Part shown: piece by piece, positions 54,554 to 62,371 of the stretch
Numbering within the stretch: the first letter of the stretch is position 1
Layout of the letters: each line of letters opens with the position of its first letter
Source of the DNA: Gammaproteobacteria bacterium
GTDB taxonomy: Bacteria; Pseudomonadota; Gammaproteobacteria; Pseudomonadales; Azotimanducaceae
Reading direction: 5' to 3'
Assembly (NCBI GenBank): GCA_026707945.1
Contig: JAPOVV010000047.1
Span: forward strand, 1-64,000
DNA length: 64,000 nt
The notes under the pieces: generated by a model
Told to the model about the DNA's origin: nothing
Database searches by the model: none
The model's input: only the letters and a program-made list of their open reading frames with translations
Position numbers and translations under genes: made by a program

Positions 54554-55789
54554 TCACTCAAACAACTCCTCAAGTTTTTCGTCGAGATGGTGACCACGGA
54601 GATCCGTGGCGTCGATCTTGCCACTCTTCGAATCCACGAGAAAGTTCTTAGGGACCCCCGTGACATTAAAAGCCTTCGCCGCTTTTGCGTCTTGGCCGAA
54701 GCCTAAGTTGATCCAAGGTAAGTCCTCTTCTTCCGACGCCAATTCCCAATCTTCTCGATTGTTGTCTATTGTGAATGACACGATCTCGAAACCCTTCTCA
54801 CGGAAACGCTCGTATGCTTCCTTCATATGTGGTATTTCAATACGACAGGGACCGCACCAGGAAGCCCAGAACTCAAGTAGGACGTAACGGCTATTTGCCC
54901 GTACGGTAGCTAGATTTACCGCTTCACCGGACAGTGACATCGCGGTGAAATCACGGATGTTTGCGCCCGTCGCGAGATGTTTGCGTTCTTCTGCACGTCT
55001 GAGCGCATCTTTCTCCTCACGCGCAAGACGTTCGATCACCCAGGGATCATCAGGTGTCAGCTTGGCCATGTTGCGTAGTGCGTCGAGTACCCAAGGTCCG
55101 ATAAGCCAAGCGGTCTCGATGGCGAGCCGTCGGGTAACTGAATCAGGATGTGTGCGTGCAATATGAGACCGGCCTTCGTTCTCGAGCTCAAGAGTGCGTG
55201 CGTAAGCCGCGGAGGCTCGATCAACACGCATCCGTCGAGATTCTTCGGACTCACCCGCCACGGGTCGGCTTAATCGTTCGTGTTCAACCTCCGCAACAAG
55301 GTACGGCTCCGATTCACGCCAAGCGTTATAAACGGCTTCGTTGTACTTGCCTCCGACGATCGTAAATCGGTCACCGCGTGACATCGTAAGTCGGAGTTGG
55401 CCTGGTTCAAGGATGAAGGAATTACCTTTTATTGGCGATATGGGTTCACCATTTGGGTGCGTCGCGTTAAGGACATAAAAGTTGACCTGACGCGGGTGGT
55501 CTACGGCAACTTCAAGTATGAATCGACCATCGGTACCTATAGGTGCCTTGCCTACCACGTCCAGGGTGGATTCCAACGAAGTCGGCTTGTCTTTCTCCTC
55601 CGTGTTGGTGCCCGCCGCCATCGCCATTGGTCTGCCGCTCTCACGTTTGGGATTCCAGATGACGAAGTCTCCGTTCGCATAGAGAGCTGACAGGTCGCCT
55701 TGTAGCACCATCGTATCAGGCTCACTGGCGAGGAATGGCGACGTGATCAGAAGAACGAGTATCCAACGTATAAAAAATGCAGGTCTCAT
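54554..55789 (-). CDS. exported TlpA-like thiol-disulfide oxidoreductase with a DUF4369-like N-terminal part
   Basis: A 411-residue protein with a signal peptide (MRPAFFIRWILVLLITSPFLASE, from ATG 55789; the frame is open to 55882). The first ~200 residues are beta-rich (LEVAVDHPRQVNFYVLNA, NSFILEPGQLRLTMSRG), resembling the DUF4369 domain that precedes thioredoxin in Bacteroidetes-type proteins; a helical linker follows, and the C-terminal thioredoxin domain has FWASWCGPCRIEIPHMKEAYERF with the CGPC active site and cis-Pro in VTGVPKNFLVD. Likely a periplasmic reductase. It lies opposite to the Zur-controlled cobW gene. Confidence 0.85.
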   Translation of the reverse strand: MRPAFFIRWILVLLITSPFLASEPDTMVLQGDLSALYANGDFVIWNPKRESGRPMAMAAGTNTEEKDKPTSLESTLDVVGKAPIGTDGRFILEVAVDHPRQVNFYVLNATHPNGEPISPIKGNSFILEPGQLRLTMSRGDRFTIVGGKYNEAVYNAWRESEPYLVAEVEHERLSRPVAGESEESRRMRVDRASAAYARTLELENEGRSHIARTHPDSVTRRLAIETAWLIGPWVLDALRNMAKLTPDDPWVIERLAREEKDALRRAEERKHLATGANIRDFTAMSLSGEAVNLATVRANSRYVLLEFWASWCGPCRIEIPHMKEAYERFREKGFEIVSFTIDNNREDWELASEEEDLPWINLGFGQDAKAAKAFNVTGVPKNFLVDSKSGKIDATDLRGHHLDEKLEELFE

Positions 55790-55882
55790 CCGATTTCTAA
55801 ATGTCGCTGTAATTACGTGTGCCTCGCGCTTAGACATTTCAAATCGCGTCCAAGTTCGGCGCACATAGGTGCTCTTGTTCAT

Positions 55883-56388
55883 TTACCTTCTGCGAATCCG
55901 AGAGACAACGACAAACGCTCTCAAGATTAAGGTAACGTGTCACAGCGTGAACGGAATCGATATTGGCCGGAATCCTTACTCGTAGTTGCTTCTATACGTA
56001 TCGGGTTTTCCTATGACCGAAGAAAAGCCGTCGCTTCAGTTCTAGTGGTCTTTTTGCAGCGCCTCAAGCATCCGAATCAACCGTGGTGTGCCGATCAGAA
56101 AGGCGAGTATAAACTCGGCAAACCAACAGAACTGCTACTCGATTCCAATCCTAGTCTTAATTTATCGGCTAAACGGGACTCCCTGTTCGTCTTCGTAAAA
56201 CGGGCGTTTATTTTGGAACATCCCCTCCATCATTTCCGATCAGCAGTACACGCTGGATATTTGAGATTTCGCTTTTATCGCGTATAGAAAAATAAGACGA
56301 TCGCTCTGAAAGCTCGCAGAACTTCTAATCGGAATTAAGTGCACTCGGTTATTTCTACCAAGAGTGGCATCAGTCCTTGGTAAGAACT
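55883..56388. other. intergenic region between the TlpA-like and cobW genes, no convincing gene
   Basis: About 500 bases. A GTG-start open frame of 116 codons (55937-56287) gives a basic, non-descript product without homology-like patterns and no ribosome-binding site. I treat it as non-coding. Confidence 0.45.
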
Positions 56389-56411
56389 GATATGTTATAA
56401 CATAACCTATT
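56389..56411 (+). promoter_or_regulatory. Zur box upstream of the CobW GTPase gene
   Basis: The 23-bp site with core TGTTATAACATAAC matches the gammaproteobacterial Zur consensus (GAAATGTTATAnTATAACATTTC) at 18 of 22 defined positions by my count. It lies 13 bases before the start codon of the CobW-family gene, so zinc-loaded Zur would repress and zinc shortage would induce it. Confidence 0.8.
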
Positions 56412-56424
56412 TATAGAGGTAGCC

Positions 56425-57642
56425 ATGGGATCAACTCTACCTGTAACCGTGTTGTCAGGCTTTCTTGGTGCTGGCAAGTCAACGATCATGAATCATGTAC
56501 TTAACAATCGTGAAGGTCTGCGGGTAGCGGTGATCGTGAATGACATGGGAGAGGTCAACATCGACGCTGATCTCCTCCGAGAAGACGTGTCGCTCCAGCA
56601 AGTGGATGAAAAACTCGTTGAGATGACCAACGGATGCATCTGCTGTACGCTTCGGGAGGATCTGCTCGTCGAGGTAGCGCGTCTCGCAGACGAGCAACGG
56701 TTTGATTATCTGCTCATCGAATCAACTGGTGTCTCCGAGCCCTTACCCGTAGCAGAAACATTTACTTTCGAAGATGAAATGGGTCGCTCACTTACCTCGG
56801 TAGCTCAGCTCGACACCATGGTTACGGTGGTAGACGCATACAACTTTCCGCGACTATTGGTCGAAGCTGAAAGCCTCAAAGACAAGAACATGGCGATCGG
56901 GGACGACGACGAACGCAATATCGCTGATCTTCTCGTTGACCAGGTCGAATTCAGCAACGTCATCGTCGTAACCAAGACCGATTTGCTCAATCGGACTCAA
57001 AGTGATGAACTGCTAGCCACGTTGCGTCGCTTGAATCCAGGCGCGGAGGTGGTTGTCGCAGATTACGGAAAGATCGAGCCAGCCAAGATACTTGGTACCA
57101 ATAAATTTGATATGGTCGAGGCAGCAAGCGCTCCTGGTTGGCTTGTGGAGATTCGTGGCGAACACGTACCAGAGACCGAGGAATACGGGATAGGAAGTTT
57201 CGTGTACCGTGCTCGTAAGCCGTTTCACCCTCAGCGACTCTACGACTTTCTTGTAGAGGGATGGCGTTATGGCAACCTTGTACGGTCAAAAGGTTACTTT
57301 TGGTTGGCCTCACGATTCGATCAGGCCGGTTCATGGTCTCAGGCAGGTGGCATCATGAACCATGGTTTTGCTGGCTTGTTCTGGTCCGCGGTATCGAGAG
57401 ATCAATGGCCTGATCATATGGAACACAGAGAGGCGATCGAAAGCAAGTGTGAGTCACCGTACGGAGATCGGCGACAGGAGATTGTCTTTATAGGACAGGA
57501 ACTGGAAGAAGAACGAGCGAAACGAGCATTGGATGCATGCCTTCTCGATGAGAGAGAACTTGCTGCGGGTCCGGATAGTTGGAAACAGTTTCCCGACCCT
57601 TTCCCACACTGGGTAAGCGAAGTAGAGGAGGCAAGCATCTAA
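56425..57642 (+). CDS. CobW/COG0523-family GTPase, zinc metallochaperone type
   Basis: A 405-residue G3E GTPase. Walker A GFLGAGKSTIMNHVLNN (about 12-28), the metal-binding CxCC in NGCICCTLREDLLVEV (about 71-86), the switch ESTGVSEPLPVAETF, the guanine-specificity TKTD (about 193-196) and the C-terminal CobW_C domain (RPFHPQRLYDFLVEGW is near 268). The Zur box directly upstream places it with zinc-responsive members (ZigA/YciC-type), which load zinc enzymes under starvation. It overlaps the DUF1826 gene by one base; that partnership recurs in Zur regulons. It is not linked to cobalamin genes here. Confidence 0.92.
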   Translation: MGSTLPVTVLSGFLGAGKSTIMNHVLNNREGLRVAVIVNDMGEVNIDADLLREDVSLQQVDEKLVEMTNGCICCTLREDLLVEVARLADEQRFDYLLIESTGVSEPLPVAETFTFEDEMGRSLTSVAQLDTMVTVVDAYNFPRLLVEAESLKDKNMAIGDDDERNIADLLVDQVEFSNVIVVTKTDLLNRTQSDELLATLRRLNPGAEVVVADYGKIEPAKILGTNKFDMVEAASAPGWLVEIRGEHVPETEEYGIGSFVYRARKPFHPQRLYDFLVEGWRYGNLVRSKGYFWLASRFDQAGSWSQAGGIMNHGFAGLFWSAVSRDQWPDHMEHREAIESKCESPYGDRRQEIVFIGQELEEERAKRALDACLLDERELAAGPDSWKQFPDPFPHWVSEVEEASI

Positions 57643-58250
57643 TGCGACAGGTTTTTAGTAATCGACTGGGCGACTTCGCAGCAATCTACGATGAGGATGT
57701 TGAAATCGTCAGTGTGAAACGCCCCCGCGCCAACACTTGTGAAGCCTTATCGAATCGTTTGATCCGTTCACGACAGGTACCGGAATTGCGTTGGATCCAA
57801 CCTGTGGACGATCCCGCTGCGCCGGCTCGTGTGTTACCAGCGACAATCGACGGTGACATTCATTCCGTGCTGCTTGACCAAATCTCTGAAGCCAGCGAAA
57901 TGCTTGGCGAGCTAGTAGCGTGTGAACGGGTTGGCGTTCGCTTAGAGACATTAAACGGGCCAATGTGCCCACGATTTCACGTGGATCATATACCGTGTCG
58001 CATGTTGATTACGCTCAGTGGGGTGGGCACTGAGTGGATTTCGAACAACGATGTTGATTGGGTTGTATTCGATGACCTCGAAACCATGGCGCCTCCGGTC
58101 CAAGAGAACCGACAGATTCACCGATTGACAACTGGACACTGGTCGTTGTTGAAGGGAGGAGCGTGGCAAGACCACTTTCGCGGCGTCGTGCACCGCTCTC
58201 CGCACGGAGTTGGTGAACGACTACTTTTAGCACTTGATCCGATTCTTTAG
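57642..58250 (+). CDS. DUF1826 protein, partner of the CobW GTPase
   Basis: A 202-residue DUF1826 protein beginning at ATG 57642 overlapping the cobW stop (a longer frame from 57579 lies within cobW). It has CPRFHVDHIPCRMLITLSGVGTEWISNNDVDW with a His-Val-Asp-His and Cys cluster and HRSPHGVGERLLLALDPI at the end, the conserved His-rich sites of this family. The Zur box upstream should govern it as well. Known gene neighbourhoods connect DUF1826 with COG0523 GTPases and zinc response, but its reaction is not established; a metal-dependent role is likely. Confidence 0.88.
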   Translation: MRQVFSNRLGDFAAIYDEDVEIVSVKRPRANTCEALSNRLIRSRQVPELRWIQPVDDPAAPARVLPATIDGDIHSVLLDQISEASEMLGELVACERVGVRLETLNGPMCPRFHVDHIPCRMLITLSGVGTEWISNNDVDWVVFDDLETMAPPVQENRQIHRLTTGHWSLLKGGAWQDHFRGVVHRSPHGVGERLLLALDPIL

Positions 58251-58395
58251 TCTACTGTCTTAGATCGAGCCGCCGAAACGGAAGGCTTACGCGTTTCCCT
58301 GTGGAACTGATTAGTAGATTCGCGGAGGCGGTTTTGGCTTCGATGTCGTCTGACTAAATGCTGTTCATCCTTTAAAATCAGCCCGACTCGATCAG

Positions 58396-58491
58396 GTGAA
58401 TATTCTGTCCATGGTGCCCGCGTCAGCCATGCCTATCTCGTTTGTGGGATATTCGTTCTATAGCAAAATCAATGACGTAGCAACAGCGTAA
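58396..58491 (+). pseudogene. 3'-end fragment of a second Nramp-like gene
   Basis: The plus strand reads VNILSMVPASAMPISFVGYSFYSKINDV then ATA and TAA, which matches the last residues of the Nramp-like transporter (INILFMVLASAMYISFAGYTIYSK ... VAA). Similarity is confined to the last ~31 codons; upstream DNA is unrelated. It is a paralogue relic, in the same orientation as the intact gene and about 4.3 kb downstream of its end. Confidence 0.8.
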
Positions 58492-58515
58492 CGAGACTCA
58501 AACTTTTCATAGACG

Positions 58516-60204
58516 TTACTTTTGAGACCATTCCTCCTGCCAAAGGTGTGGGGGGAGGGGCATTCGGAAATGGCGGCTAGCCGTGACAAGTAATGGGCAT
58601 CTCCTCTGAGAATATGCCGACAGAGAATAGAATGCTCTCGAATCGTTACATTCCTCCAAAATCGGACTAAGCATCTGCTCGGGTTTCGATGGAATATTGA
58701 TTTCCGCTGAGCAGAGTCCATGGTTGCCTCCTGTATATACGGCTTCTTCCGAGTCCGGACCGGGATACAGTAGCTGTAAGGCACAGTGATCGAGATCTTT
58801 AGAAACAAAATCTGATAAATTCCTCAGAGTTTCTTCATCGTTTACGGTAGCGGCCCAAACAGCGAGCGTTGGGTAAAGTATGCTCGCCTCTGTAGCTTTG
58901 GTTCGGTAACCGTTGTCTAACCTGGGATGGTCGAGTAGATCTTGATAATCATCGAACACGCAGGGGTAAGGTCCATTCCTGCGATACGCAAATACCACGG
59001 CATACGAAGTCTGTCGTATAAATTTCGCAATCACGTCTTGACGACCGATCTGATTTAGAAAGAGACACGCTATATTTATGTCAGTCGCTTGACTGTCCTT
59101 GATGGGAGTGTAAAGAATTGGGTTTGTGTAAATCAGACTGATGAGTAATTCCCCGATCTGTTCAACGGAAAAATTGAATTTCGTGCTCGGACTATCTGTT
59201 CGGTCATGATTTCGGTGCCGCGTTTCGTGAAGCAACCAAAGTCCTTGTGTCGCAACTCTTCCGAGAATATCAAATAATCTCAGGTTAATGTCCAGAGCGA
59301 ATTGACTAGGTACCGCCGACGTCAATCCGTGAGGAACGAATGCTCGAGGTTCGACGTACGTTTTGAGGTAGTCATCTGCAATAGATTGATGTAGAGTAAT
59401 CAGGCGTTCGATAGAGTCACTTATGTGGCGAGCATCTTTCGAAGCGTCCGTGGTGAACTTCCTTGCGAGGAACCACGCTTGAAGCAACGCATATTCGCTG
59501 GCAAGATAGGCGGATTCGATGTTCTCTGCTTCTCGACCCCAAACATATAGAGTCCATAGAGCAATATATATTTGACGAATTGCTCTGAGCTGAGAACGTC
59601 TCGCATCTTGACACTGCTCAAGTACATTTACAACGAATCGGTTGAAGTGTTCAAAACTCACCTGTGGTTCGTCCACAAGAGCCACACACTTCCGAAAATC
59701 TGATCGCCAAGATTTAGGGAGAAACCTCTCTCGTAGCAAGCCTGAGAGTAACGCGTCAGCTAAGAAATCCCCATCCCATAGAGTGAATTCTGTGTTTTCA
59801 CCCCCGTTAGTTTCCATGAAGCCGTTCACATCAGCTTTAACATCTTCATGAAGAATCCCACCTATACACAAACTTACGACAATAGGTAAATCCCTATATC
59901 GTTCAGGAATATGATGTGGGATGTAAACGTCAAGAATTTGATTGAGCGATGGACGAAGTGATTGCTCTCCTGTATCCCAATCGCGACGACGAAGATCTCC
60001 GGGCTTAATCGAAAATAAGAACACTTTGCGAACACCATCTCCGTCCGTGCCGATCGCTGCAACGTCGACGCCGAATTGCTTAGTACCGATCGCTGGTTTA
60101 GATATGACCGAATAGCCTCTTTCGATAAGTAGGTCGGGCAAGATGGCGTCAAGCTCCTCGCGCTCCTTTAGGGAAGCAAGATACTCCATAAAGATGATCT
60201 TCAT
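58516..60204 (-). CDS. unknown protein with an N-terminal PD-(D/E)XK nuclease-like domain
   Basis: A 562-residue protein. Its first ~150 residues follow the Mrr/restriction-like pattern: ILPDLLIERGYSVISKPAIGTKQFGVDVAAIG (the GVD acidic strand), then KVFLFSIKPGD in place of the usual (E/Q)xK, and LPIVVSLCIGG as a later strand, so the fold is supported but the second acidic residue is not standard. The rest is helix-rich without a known name. It starts inside the stop of the helical-repeat gene (ATGA), so the two work together. I take the pair for an undescribed defence system. The gene ends near the Nramp fragment. Confidence 0.7.
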   Translation of the reverse strand: MKIIFMEYLASLKEREELDAILPDLLIERGYSVISKPAIGTKQFGVDVAAIGTDGDGVRKVFLFSIKPGDLRRRDWDTGEQSLRPSLNQILDVYIPHHIPERYRDLPIVVSLCIGGILHEDVKADVNGFMETNGGENTEFTLWDGDFLADALLSGLLRERFLPKSWRSDFRKCVALVDEPQVSFEHFNRFVVNVLEQCQDARRSQLRAIRQIYIALWTLYVWGREAENIESAYLASEYALLQAWFLARKFTTDASKDARHISDSIERLITLHQSIADDYLKTYVEPRAFVPHGLTSAVPSQFALDINLRLFDILGRVATQGLWLLHETRHRNHDRTDSPSTKFNFSVEQIGELLISLIYTNPILYTPIKDSQATDINIACLFLNQIGRQDVIAKFIRQTSYAVVFAYRRNGPYPCVFDDYQDLLDHPRLDNGYRTKATEASILYPTLAVWAATVNDEETLRNLSDFVSKDLDHCALQLLYPGPDSEEAVYTGGNHGLCSAEINIPSKPEQMLSPILEECNDSRAFYSLSAYSQRRCPLLVTASRHFRMPLPPHLWQEEWSQK

Positions 60205-61922
60205 GACGGTGGCCTTTCAATCTTGAACTGATATTGCCTGTAAAGAAAACCTACCGGATCCATCACTTCGAGACGGGGAAACTCCGCCTTGTATTCGACG
60301 GTTAAAAGTTTTACTTCCTTTCTCTCAGGTTTGTCGGCTGAAGATGAATAAACATGTGAGACCAAACTAGTGCCGTAGAGCATAGGTATCTGATGTACCA
60401 TGCTAGAGAGTACCGATCTCTTTTTTGCGACATCATGGACGCCTCGCCACAAATCGAGCTGTCGATATCGTTGAAGAGATCGATCGCGTTCGCTCGGTTT
60501 AAATGCAGCACAGACACCATGCCGCGATAGACCTGTAATGTAATCATCCAATCCAGCTCGAAGCCGTTTCACGGAATCCACAGCAACGTCGTCCCGTGTA
60601 ATCTTTGATTCGAAGATTTCAATCGCGGACGGATAGTTCACGAGAAAGAAATCGACTATCAGTTTCTCGACGTCCGATGTGTCATCACTAGCGAGAGTAC
60701 GTAAGCAAGATAGTAGTAGTGATGCGGCCCCTTCCTTTTTTAATATACAGTAGCCGAGAATTTTCTGGACCAGGAAACGAATCCAAGGTGGAGTGAGCCC
60801 AAAACTTCCCAGGTCGATGTCAAGACCCTCTCGATCCTCTTGAAATGGCAGAAATTCTGAAGCGGCAACGCTCAACCTATCGTTGCCAGTTAGCAATAGA
60901 GACACGACATACCAACCTAATATTGGTCCAGCGCTATTTGCAAGCTTGTGGCGAAAATTGGACAGCGAACGTACTTCCACTGAATCTTCTGCCCGTCCGA
61001 GGAGATTAGACAGAAGCGCAAGAACGCGTTTTTGATCGTCTTCGATGTGCCACTGGTAGAGAATGGAGTCGATTACAGAAATCGTCGTTTCATCGTAGCG
61101 GTCTGTTTTTCCGATCACTTCGAAAGCCACGTCGATCATTGTGCCAATGAATAAACGTGGTCGGTCGCGTAGTCCTTCGGCGATAGCAAGCCGAAGCGCT
61201 TCACCTGAGTCTACGCAACTGGCTATCACTAGTCGTTGTAATTCTGTAACATCGACATCGGGCAAGCGTTCAAGCAGGTCTAATACTGCAGTGAAGGCTG
61301 CAATCTGATTTGCTGCGACAGTCGAGTCTTGGATTGCCTCTTGCAGACGTTCAAGTACATCGCGATCGAGAGGTTTCTCTGCAGGTGCTAACCTCCCTAA
61401 GACGGAAATCGCGGCTCGACAAACATTCTCGTTTGGTCCCCTCGAAATTTTGATCGCTTTGCGAACAAACTGATCTGGATCGAAGGTTGATCCTGAGAGC
61501 AGTGCGCATCGTGTGATTTCGAATGCCGCAGCATCGTACGTTAGTGCGATGGCAAGACCTTCGTCCACGCTCTCAATATTCTTTACGAACCATTTTTGTA
61601 GCGCACTGGAAACAGTAAATGAAGATAAGTCTTCGCGAGAGCGGTTATAGAAACTTAGGCAAAGAGTGATAGCTTCCACACATTTGCAGCGTACATAAGG
61701 CAATGCTTTGACGAAAACCTGTTGAATGCAGAAGAACGCGTGGTTCGATAGCTCTCGGAGCTGATCATCCGCGAAGACAGTAAGAAGGTGCAAGTCTCCT
61801 TCGTTATGTAATTCTGCTAGGATCTTTGCGCTGTCATCTTGATCAGAATATCCTATATCTGCAATCTCCTTGAGCAGACAGCCTTGCGCACAAGCGGAGA
61901 TTAACTTCTCGCGTAATTCCAA
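60201..61922 (-). CDS. unknown helical-repeat (HEAT/ARM-like) protein, first gene of a two-gene unit
   Basis: A 573-residue protein made almost wholly of amphipathic helices, with HEAT-like units such as NVCRAAISVLGRLAPAEKPLDRDVLERL (about 160-190) and AANQIAAFTAVLDLLERLPDVDVTELQRLV (about 203-235). No catalytic motif is visible. It ends with a beta-like segment (MDPVGFLYRQYQFKIERPP). The start is a TTG at 61922 with no clear ribosome-binding site. A scaffold or sensor role for the PD-(D/E)XK-like partner, with which it overlaps by 4 bases, is inference. It is the last gene before tRNA-Ser. Confidence 0.65.
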   Translation of the reverse strand: MELREKLISACAQGCLLKEIADIGYSDQDDSAKILAELHNEGDLHLLTVFADDQLRELSNHAFFCIQQVFVKALPYVRCKCVEAITLCLSFYNRSREDLSSFTVSSALQKWFVKNIESVDEGLAIALTYDAAAFEITRCALLSGSTFDPDQFVRKAIKISRGPNENVCRAAISVLGRLAPAEKPLDRDVLERLQEAIQDSTVAANQIAAFTAVLDLLERLPDVDVTELQRLVIASCVDSGEALRLAIAEGLRDRPRLFIGTMIDVAFEVIGKTDRYDETTISVIDSILYQWHIEDDQKRVLALLSNLLGRAEDSVEVRSLSNFRHKLANSAGPILGWYVVSLLLTGNDRLSVAASEFLPFQEDREGLDIDLGSFGLTPPWIRFLVQKILGYCILKKEGAASLLLSCLRTLASDDTSDVEKLIVDFFLVNYPSAIEIFESKITRDDVAVDSVKRLRAGLDDYITGLSRHGVCAAFKPSERDRSLQRYRQLDLWRGVHDVAKKRSVLSSMVHQIPMLYGTSLVSHVYSSSADKPERKEVKLLTVEYKAEFPRLEVMDPVGFLYRQYQFKIERPPS

Positions 61923-62201
61923 AACTTAGAAGACGTTTAGCCTGCGGAACATCGATCGTGTACTCTTCACAACAGGTATCGTCCGGTGTTAGCAGTTGAG
62001 CGACGAAGTGGACGGTAGCTATATTTTCGGAATGCTCGAGATTCTAGTGCGTTTCTATTGTGCGAACACATACCTGGATTGCATTTCGTGAAGCGAATTC
62101 TGGATCTGAAAGGAAGTAATTCTAGATTCAGATTCCAGCAAAATAAGCAAATCGGACTATAGTATAAAACTCTTTGAAATCAGCAAGTTATTTCGAATTT
62201 A
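61923..62201. other. A+T-rich region between the helical-repeat gene and tRNA-Ser, no gene seen
   Basis: About 280 bases. It must hold the promoter of the two-gene unit and the 3' trailer of the tRNA; no integrase, repeat of the tRNA end or clear terminator was found. Confidence 0.4.
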
Positions 62202-62289
62202 TGGCGGAGGGGCAGGGATTCGAACCCTGGGAGGCGCTAACCTCGCTGGTTTTCAAGACCAGTGCTTTCGACCACTCAGCCACCCCTCC
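62202..62289 (-). tRNA. tRNA-Ser (anticodon UGA)
   Basis: The minus strand folds into an 88-base class II tRNA: acceptor GGAGGGG/CCCCTCC, GGCTGAGTGGTCGAAAGC D arm, anticodon stem CTGGT with loop CTTGAAA (anticodon TGA, complement of 62253-62255), a long variable arm typical of serine tRNA, T arm with GGTTCGAATCC, and an encoded CCA. tRNA-Ser genes are frequent insertion sites for islands; the accessory stretch ends beside its 3' end. Confidence 0.97.
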
Positions 62290-62300
62290 AACGGGACGGG

Positions 62301-62306
62301 ATTATA
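62301..62306 (-). promoter_or_regulatory. -10 hexamer TATAAT of tRNA-Ser with GC-rich discriminator
   Basis: Perfect TATAAT on the minus strand, followed by CCCGTCCCG before the tRNA, the GC-rich discriminator of stringently controlled stable-RNA promoters. A 6-bp hairpin ATACGC/GCGTAT (62315-62332) lies upstream. Confidence 0.6.
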
Positions 62307-62371
62307 GGAAGGAGATACGCTTGTTAGCGTATGAATATCCGCCCGGCGGGCTTCAATACGTAAGTGAAATC

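Noticed and set aside
55937-56287. A 116-codon plus-strand open frame before the Zur box
   Set aside because: GTG start without a ribosome-binding site, non-descript composition and no family pattern.
62202-62289. tRNA-Ser as an island attachment site with a duplicated 3' end
   Set aside because: I found no second copy of the tRNA 3' end and no integrase in the window, so only the location is suggestive.
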